A DNA stretch of 64,000 nucleotides, from NCBI GenBank assembly GCA_005884115.1, contig VAXW01000002.1, positions 372,001 through 436,000 of the forward strand, given 5' to 3'. Shown piece by piece: positions 59,534 through 64,000 of the stretch (positions are counted from its first letter, which is position 1; the number at the start of each line of letters is the position of its first letter). The stretch is from Actinomycetota bacterium (GTDB taxonomy: Bacteria; Actinomycetota; Thermoleophilia; Solirubrobacterales; Solirubrobacteraceae). A program made the position numbers and the translations under genes. Under the pieces are notes generated by a model, which worked only from the letters and a program-made list of their open reading frames with translations, searched no databases and was not told where the DNA came from.

Positions 59534-60682
59534 ATGTCAACGGAACGCAGCACTGATTGCGAGGTCGCCGTCATCGGCGCCGGCGTGGTGGGCTGCGCGG
59601 TGGCGCTGGCGCTCGCGCGGCGGGGCGCGGCGGTGACCGTGATGGAGGCCGAACCCGAGCCCGCATTGGGCGCGAGCGGCGCCAATTCGGGGATCCTGCA
59701 CACCGGCTTCGACTCGCCACCTGGAGAGCTCGAGACGCAGCTCATCCTGCGCTCGGCCGAGCTGCGAGAGGCAGCGCTCGCGACCCTCGGTGTCCCCGTC
59801 GTGCGCTGCGGCGCAGTGATGCACGTTCGCGATCGGACCGAGCGTGAAGCGATCTCGGCGCTGCAGGCGGGCGCGCGGGCAAACGGCGTGGAGGCCGTCG
59901 AGCGCGCCGAGGGAGCGCTCGAGATACCCGGTGAGGCCGTCACCGACCCGGTCGCCTATACGCGTGCGCTCGCACAGTCCGCGCAGCTGCACAATGCGCA
60001 GGTGCTGACCTCCTTTCGCGTCTGCGCGATCGAGTGGACCTCCCCCGGGACGCTGCTCATCCGCTCGGAGGACAGCGCAGCGGTGTCCGCGCGCGCGGTC
60101 GTGAACTGCGCCGGGCTTCACGCCGACGCGGTCGCGAGGATGATGGGGGACGACTCGTTTGAGATCTACCCGCGCAAGGGGGAGTTCCTGGTCTTCGATC
60201 AGCCCGCGGGCAGCCAGCTCGATCGGATACTGCTTCCCGTGCCCACGGAACGCACGAAGGGCGTGCTCGTGTTCCCCACCGTCGACGGCAAGGTGATCGC
60301 GGGGCCGACGGCGCTCGACCGGGAGGACAAGAACGACCGCTTGGTGCGGGCAGAGGCGCGCGATGAGATCCTGCCCAAGGCAACCGCCATGTACCCGCCG
60401 CTGGAGGACGTCGAACCGATCGCCGCATATGCCGGGCTGCGCCCGGCGGGTCGTGGCGTCAACTACGTCGTGGGCGTGTCCGCAGGGTGCCCGCGACTGG
60501 TGAACGTCGCCGCGATCAGATCAACCGGGCTGAGCGCGTCGCTCGGGATCGCCGAGCGCGTGTGCTCGATCGTCGCGTCCGTTGGCGTTGGGCTGGGGCC
60601 GGAGCGGGAGCTTCTGGCGGGCCAGCTCGAGACGCCGCAGGAACCGTGGTGGCGCCGCGCCGCGGGGGGCCGAGCGCGATGA
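59534..60682 (+). CDS. FAD-dependent oxidoreductase (DAO/GlpD/LhgO-like)
   Basis: The 382-residue enzyme has CEVAVIGAGVVGCAVALALARRGAAVTVMEAE, the FAD-binding GxGxxG fold, NSGILHTGFDSPPGELETQLILRSAEL, which is close to L-2-hydroxyglutarate oxidase and glycerol-3-phosphate dehydrogenase relatives, VVNCAGLHADAVARMMG, and GLRPAGRGVNYVVG near the C terminus. It may oxidise a hydroxy acid, polyol phosphate or amine adduct. It overlaps the kinase gene by ATGA, which favours a polyol-phosphate substrate, but it is also divergent from the permease operon, and PuuB of the putrescine route is in the same superfamily. Confidence 0.87.
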   Translation: MSTERSTDCEVAVIGAGVVGCAVALALARRGAAVTVMEAEPEPALGASGANSGILHTGFDSPPGELETQLILRSAELREAALATLGVPVVRCGAVMHVRDRTEREAISALQAGARANGVEAVERAEGALEIPGEAVTDPVAYTRALAQSAQLHNAQVLTSFRVCAIEWTSPGTLLIRSEDSAAVSARAVVNCAGLHADAVARMMGDDSFEIYPRKGEFLVFDQPAGSQLDRILLPVPTERTKGVLVFPTVDGKVIAGPTALDREDKNDRLVRAEARDEILPKATAMYPPLEDVEPIAAYAGLRPAGRGVNYVVGVSAGCPRLVNVAAIRSTGLSASLGIAERVCSIVASVGVGLGPERELLAGQLETPQEPWWRRAAGGRAR

Positions 60683-62127
60683 AGCTGCTGCTGGGAGTCG
60701 ACGAGGGCACCTCGGCGGTCAAGGCGGTGCTCTACGATACCGATCTGCGCCAAGTCGCGGAGGCGCGCCGCGAGAAGCCCCTCTCCCATCCGCGGCCAGG
60801 ATGGGTCGAGCAGGACCCCGAGGACGTGCTCGCTGCTGTGGTGGGGGCGATCGGGTCGGTACTCCGCGAGGCTTCCGGCGAGATCGTCGCTTGCGGGCTC
60901 GATCACCAGGGCGAGTCCGTGCTCGCCTGGGACGCCGACAGCGGACGAGCTCTAACGCCAGTCGTGACGTGGCAGGACAAGCGCTCGCTACAGATCCTCG
61001 AGCGGCTCGAGGCCTCTGGTCGCGCTGAGGAGATCCGAGCGCTCAGCGGCATGCCGCTCGACCCCTACTTCTCGGCCGGGAAACTCGCCTGGCTGCTGGA
61101 GCACGACGACGCGGTCGCGCGCGCGCTCGAGCGCCGATCGCTACGCCTCGGAACTGTCGACTCGTTCATCTGCGACCGTCTCGGGGCGGGGTTCGCGACC
61201 GACCCTTCGACCGCGTCACGCACGCAGCTCGGGGCGCCGGAGTGGGACGCCACGCTGCTCGAGATCTTCGGTGTGCCGGCCGAGGCGCTGCCCGCGATCG
61301 CCGACACCGTCGGCGCGCTCGGGACGCTCAAGCACGACTCCTGGCCAGTCGAGCTGCCGCTGCGCGCTCGCTGCGTCGACCAGCAGGCCGCGCTTGCCGG
61401 GGCTGGGTGCGTGCAGCCAGGCCTGGTCAAGGCGACGTACGGCACGGGCGTGTTCGTGCTCGCGCACGCCGGCGAAGAGGTCCCCGAGCCCGGGGGCGGG
61501 TTGCTGCCGACGATTGCTTGGCGGGTGGCCGGCAAGGTCGAGTGGGCGATCGACGGCGGGGTTTTCACCGCAGGCGCGCTGCTCGAGTGGCTGAGCCGCG
61601 ACCTGGGCCTGGCTCCCGATCCGGCGTCCCTCGTGGCCGCTGCCAGAGAGGTGCAGGACGCGGGCGGCGTGCGCGTGCTGCCCGCGCTCGCGGGCCTCGG
61701 CGCGCCGTGGTGGCGACCGTCCGCCCGTGCCGTGATCTCCGGGCTGACCGCGGGCGTGCGCAGAGGTCACGTGGCGCGCGCGGCGCTCGAGGCGATCGCG
61801 ATGCGGGTCGCAGACGTCGTGAGCGCGGTTCGCGAGAGCGTCCCGGTCGAGGTCCTGCGCGTCGACGGCGGCCTCACGCGCGAGGACGCGCTGCTGGCCT
61901 TCCAGGCGGACGCGGCGGGCGTCGTGGTGCAGCGCGGCGCCGTCGACGCGACCGCCGCCGGGGCGGCGGCCCTTGCGGCCGTGGGTGCAGGCATCTGGGA
62001 GTCGACGCTCGAGATCGGAGAGCGGGTTTCGCTGGGCGAGCGATTCGAGCCCGCCGGGGATGAGCGGTCGCGAGCGGCCGCCCACGCCGAGTGGCGCGAG
62101 TTCGTGGAGCGCGCGAGCGCGCTGTAG
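60679..62127 (+). CDS. FGGY-family carbohydrate kinase
   Basis: The 482-residue protein has LLLGVDEGTSAVKAVLYDTDL (phosphate-1 loop), DHQGESVLAWDADSGRALTPVVTWQDKRS, VDSFICDRLG, KATYGTGVFVLA, WAIDGGVFTAGALLEWL and LRVDGGLTREDALLAFQAD. It is nearest to glycerol kinase in layout. The upstream gene is an FAD oxidoreductase, so kinase plus dehydrogenase could make a polyol or glycerol-like route. Start is ATG 60679, coupled. Confidence 0.9.
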   Translation: MKLLLGVDEGTSAVKAVLYDTDLRQVAEARREKPLSHPRPGWVEQDPEDVLAAVVGAIGSVLREASGEIVACGLDHQGESVLAWDADSGRALTPVVTWQDKRSLQILERLEASGRAEEIRALSGMPLDPYFSAGKLAWLLEHDDAVARALERRSLRLGTVDSFICDRLGAGFATDPSTASRTQLGAPEWDATLLEIFGVPAEALPAIADTVGALGTLKHDSWPVELPLRARCVDQQAALAGAGCVQPGLVKATYGTGVFVLAHAGEEVPEPGGGLLPTIAWRVAGKVEWAIDGGVFTAGALLEWLSRDLGLAPDPASLVAAAREVQDAGGVRVLPALAGLGAPWWRPSARAVISGLTAGVRRGHVARAALEAIAMRVADVVSAVRESVPVEVLRVDGGLTREDALLAFQADAAGVVVQRGAVDATAAGAAALAAVGAGIWESTLEIGERVSLGERFEPAGDERSRAAAHAEWREFVERASAL

Positions 62128-62166
62128 CGACGGCGCGGGGCCGTGCGCGCCGCGCGGCCGGCCCCG

Positions 62167-62871
62167 CTAGATGAGCCCCATCAGGATGTGCTCGGTCCCC
62201 TCTATGTGCTCGCGCATCAGACGCACCGCCCGCGGACCGTCTCCGCGCCGCAGCAGGGTCACGAGGCCCTGGTGCTGCGCGTTTGAATGAGTCAGCACCT
62301 CCTCCGGGTGGGCGATGAGCGCTATGAGGTCGCTCAGCTGGCCCTGCACCTCGGTCATCGCCTCCACAAGGCGTGGCGATGAGGCTGCCTCGGCGAGGCC
62401 GATGTGAAAGCGGATGTCGGCGCGCCGGTAGTCCTGAAAGCGGTCGGCATTCGCCATGCGCTGGACCAGCTCTGCGAGGCTGCCGATCTCTCCCCGCGAC
62501 GCGCGCTCGGCCGCGAGCAGCGTCGCGCCCGTCTCGATCGCCACGCGGTAGTCGAGCACCGCCCACGCTTCGGCTCCCAGGCGCCTGCTCTCGCGCTCGG
62601 AGAGCGGTGGACGCTCGGCGACGAACGTGCCCCCGGTTCGGCCCCGAAGCGAGATGAGATGCCCGCTCTGCACGAGCGTGCGCAACGCGTGACGCAGCGT
62701 GGAGCGCGAGATCCCGAGCTGGTCGGCGAGCGCCCGCTCCGCGGGCAGCCTCGACCCGGAGGGCAGGATCCCGAGCCGAATCGCGGTGCCGAGCCGCTCG
62801 ACAGTCTCCTCGAACGTCGTGGGCGGTCGCACGGGCTTGAAGACCGAGTCCATGACCGCGTCGCCCTGCAT
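62167..62871 (-). CDS. FCD-type GntR (FadR-like) transcriptional regulator
   Basis: The 234-residue protein has TVERLGTAIRLGILPSGSRLPAERALADQLGISRSTLRHALRTLVQSGHLISLRG (GntR winged helix) and an all-helical FCD domain with RADIRFHIGLAEAASSPRLVEAM and a C-terminal EHIEGTEH, where Asp/His residues usually bind a metal and carboxylate ligand. Probable regulator of the FAD/kinase pair or the permease operon. It is convergent with the kinase gene. Confidence 0.92.
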   Translation of the reverse strand: MQGDAVMDSVFKPVRPPTTFEETVERLGTAIRLGILPSGSRLPAERALADQLGISRSTLRHALRTLVQSGHLISLRGRTGGTFVAERPPLSERESRRLGAEAWAVLDYRVAIETGATLLAAERASRGEIGSLAELVQRMANADRFQDYRRADIRFHIGLAEAASSPRLVEAMTEVQGQLSDLIALIAHPEEVLTHSNAQHQGLVTLLRRGDGPRAVRLMREHIEGTEHILMGLI

Positions 62872-62987
62872 GAGTCAACGGTACTCTCGCGCGGCCGCTA
62901 CTCAAGCGGTCACCCGGGCATCTTGCGCCAGCCGCCGACGGCCGCGAGCGCTCGAAGCGCTGGCCATGGAGAGCTGCGGTCGCGCCG

Positions 62988-63494
62988 ATGAATAAGCTCC
63001 CGCGCATGGCGGATTCTGGCGACGGAGTGGAAGTCAACGGCGTCGCGCACGTCATCCTGAGGGTCAATCGCATCGCCGAGTGCACCGCCTTCTATGACCA
63101 GCTGATGCCGTTTCTCGGCCTGCGAACGGTCGCTGTTCGCTCCGATGACTTCGTCTACTACGTCGGCGGCCGAACGGCGCTAGGGATTCGCCGCGCCGAG
63201 GCGGAGCACGTCCACGCCCAGCACGCAGAAACCGCGCCCGGGATCGACCATCTGTGCTTCAGGGCGCGACGGCGCGAGGATGTCGACACGCTGTACTCGT
63301 TTCTGAGCGAGCTGGGGGCCGACATCGTGCGTGCCCCCGAGGAAGGCCCGTGGGCACCCGGTTACTACTCACTCTCCTTCCGCGACCCCGAAGGAATCAG
63401 GCTCGAGGTGAACCACGTGCCCGGGAAGGGGATCTTGGCCGAGGGCGCGTCCTTCGATCCGGCCCCCGACCACCCGCTCACCGGCCGCTCGTGA
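62988..63494 (+). CDS. VOC-family (glyoxalase-like) protein
   Basis: The 168-residue protein has VAHVILRVNRIAECTAFYDQLMPFLGLRTV, IDHLCFRARRREDVDTLYSFLSELGADIV and GYYSLSFRDPEGIRLEVNHVPG, two beta-alpha-beta-beta-beta units of the VOC fold with metal-ligand-type His and Glu. Substrate unknown. It stands alone. Confidence 0.88.
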   Translation: MNKLPRMADSGDGVEVNGVAHVILRVNRIAECTAFYDQLMPFLGLRTVAVRSDDFVYYVGGRTALGIRRAEAEHVHAQHAETAPGIDHLCFRARRREDVDTLYSFLSELGADIVRAPEEGPWAPGYYSLSFRDPEGIRLEVNHVPGKGILAEGASFDPAPDHPLTGRS

Positions 63495-63537
63495 CGCCCC
63501 CCGAGCGCGGGCGGCGACGGGTCTAACCTGAGACCCG

Positions 63538-63924
63538 ATGGCCAAGACGTGGGTGCTCGACACCGAGACGAAGGGGACGGGTGCGCACATAGCGCCCCTG
63601 AAGCGAGACGACCGCGCGAAGTCGCGGGAGCTCAACCTCGTCCGCTTCCATCCGCCCGCCGACGCACCCGGCTCGGGCTCTGGCGCAGCTCAGCCGTCGG
63701 TTTCCCCTCAGGCGATGCGCTTCAAGGTCGTCGACATCCTGTCGGCTCGCGTGCTCGTCGAGGATGTCACCGTGCTTGCGGCATTGCAGGCGCTTGGAAG
63801 CCTGCGTAAGGCGATTGACGCTCGCGTCTACGTGCGCCGCGCAGACGGGGGGCGCTGGCGCCTGCTCAGCCTCAGCGACACGAGAACGCTGTGGTCACTC
63901 CGCGAGTGGGCTTCGTCCAGCTAG
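63538..63924 (+). CDS. Hypothetical protein with WVLDTETKGTGA start
   Basis: The 128-residue protein begins MAKTWVLDTETKGTGAHIAPL, which I recall as a recurring start of actinobacterial proteins of unknown function, followed by a linker. The C-terminal half (FKVVDILSARVLVEDVTVLAALQALGSLRKAIDARVYVRR) is alternating strand and helix. No motif that suggests activity. Confidence 0.7.
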   Translation: MAKTWVLDTETKGTGAHIAPLKRDDRAKSRELNLVRFHPPADAPGSGSGAAQPSVSPQAMRFKVVDILSARVLVEDVTVLAALQALGSLRKAIDARVYVRRADGGRWRLLSLSDTRTLWSLREWASSS

Positions 63925-64000
63925 GGCCTCTCGACCCGATCGCGGGCGAGCGAGACCGCGACGATGCTAAGGCGATGGGTCGGTCGAGACGGGCAGCAGC

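Overview
The window is high-GC DNA from a chromosome, dense with short overlapping operons and GTG starts. Together with the families present (DUF2294, cupin/NTF2 pairs, MpaB-like DUF2236, mobile-element proteins of actinobacterial type) this suggests an Actinomycetota genome, probably class Thermoleophilia (Solirubrobacterales-like). The assignment is by family resemblance only; no 16S rRNA is present.

Layout. 1-6.3 kb is ordinary chromosome: secreted and membrane hypotheticals, a TfoX-N protein, a YdeI-like protein, an NTF2-like protein, a two-gene mini-operon and a DUF2294 protein, ending at tRNA-Arg(ACG). About 6.3-41.5 kb looks like a composite genomic island. The 5' 42 nt of tRNA-Arg(ACG) recur exactly at 41460-41501 in front of a decayed 3' half, and a 27-bp repeat (tandem GATCACGATTA) lies inside both ends (6381-6407 and 41301-41327). 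The island holds, in order: a short-Argonaute defence pair (SIR2-APAZ + short pAgo, SPARSA type); a DUF4238 protein; integrase and excisionase; a mobile-element maintenance module (broken queuine-transglycosylase-like gene, SSB, ArdC-like anti-restriction protein, two unknowns) in which each gene has a large GC-rich hairpin in its leader; an HD dNTPase-like/IrrE-like operon divergent from a nucleoside deoxyribosyltransferase; an overlapping operon of small HTH proteins ending in a PD-(D/E)XK-like protein; a frameshifted Xer-like recombinase; an Mrr-like nuclease; a 3' fragment of tRNA-Arg(CCG); a NERD protein; a replication-relaxation gene cut by an IS30 remnant; and a cyclic-di-GMP module.

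The c-di-GMP module (30.6-40.8 kb) has a membrane GGDEF protein, a membrane HD-GYP protein, a GGDEF+HD-GYP fusion followed by a secreted YVTN-propeller/PKD protein, and two GEMM-I riboswitches each heading a copy of one secreted beta-sandwich-like protein. The first copy carries a one-base frameshift in its signal peptide, the second is intact. Synthesis, breakdown, sensing and output of the messenger thus sit side by side. Whether the module belongs to the island or is older chromosome enclosed by it cannot be settled here.

41.6-64 kb is chromosome again: SDR, methyltransferase, a TfoX copy with an in-frame amber codon, tRNA-Ser(GGA) with a serine-recombinase tail running into it, an L,D-transpeptidase, UbiA-like and UbiE-like proteins, a STAS/SpoIIE-phosphatase operon, a cupin/NTF2 pair, MpaB/TetR, then a catabolic block (permease, glutamine-synthetase-like ligase, aldehyde dehydrogenase, SDR, glutamine amidotransferase) that looks like gamma-glutamylation of an amine, next to an FAD oxidoreductase/FGGY kinase pair with an FCD-type GntR regulator.

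Best candidates for undescribed biology: the small-HTH/nuclease operon at 22.9-25.4 kb, the HD/IrrE/deoxyribosyltransferase locus at 19.4-22.8 kb, the repeated structured leaders at 14.8-18.8 kb, and the duplicated riboswitch-surface-protein cassette at 34.5-36.5 kb.
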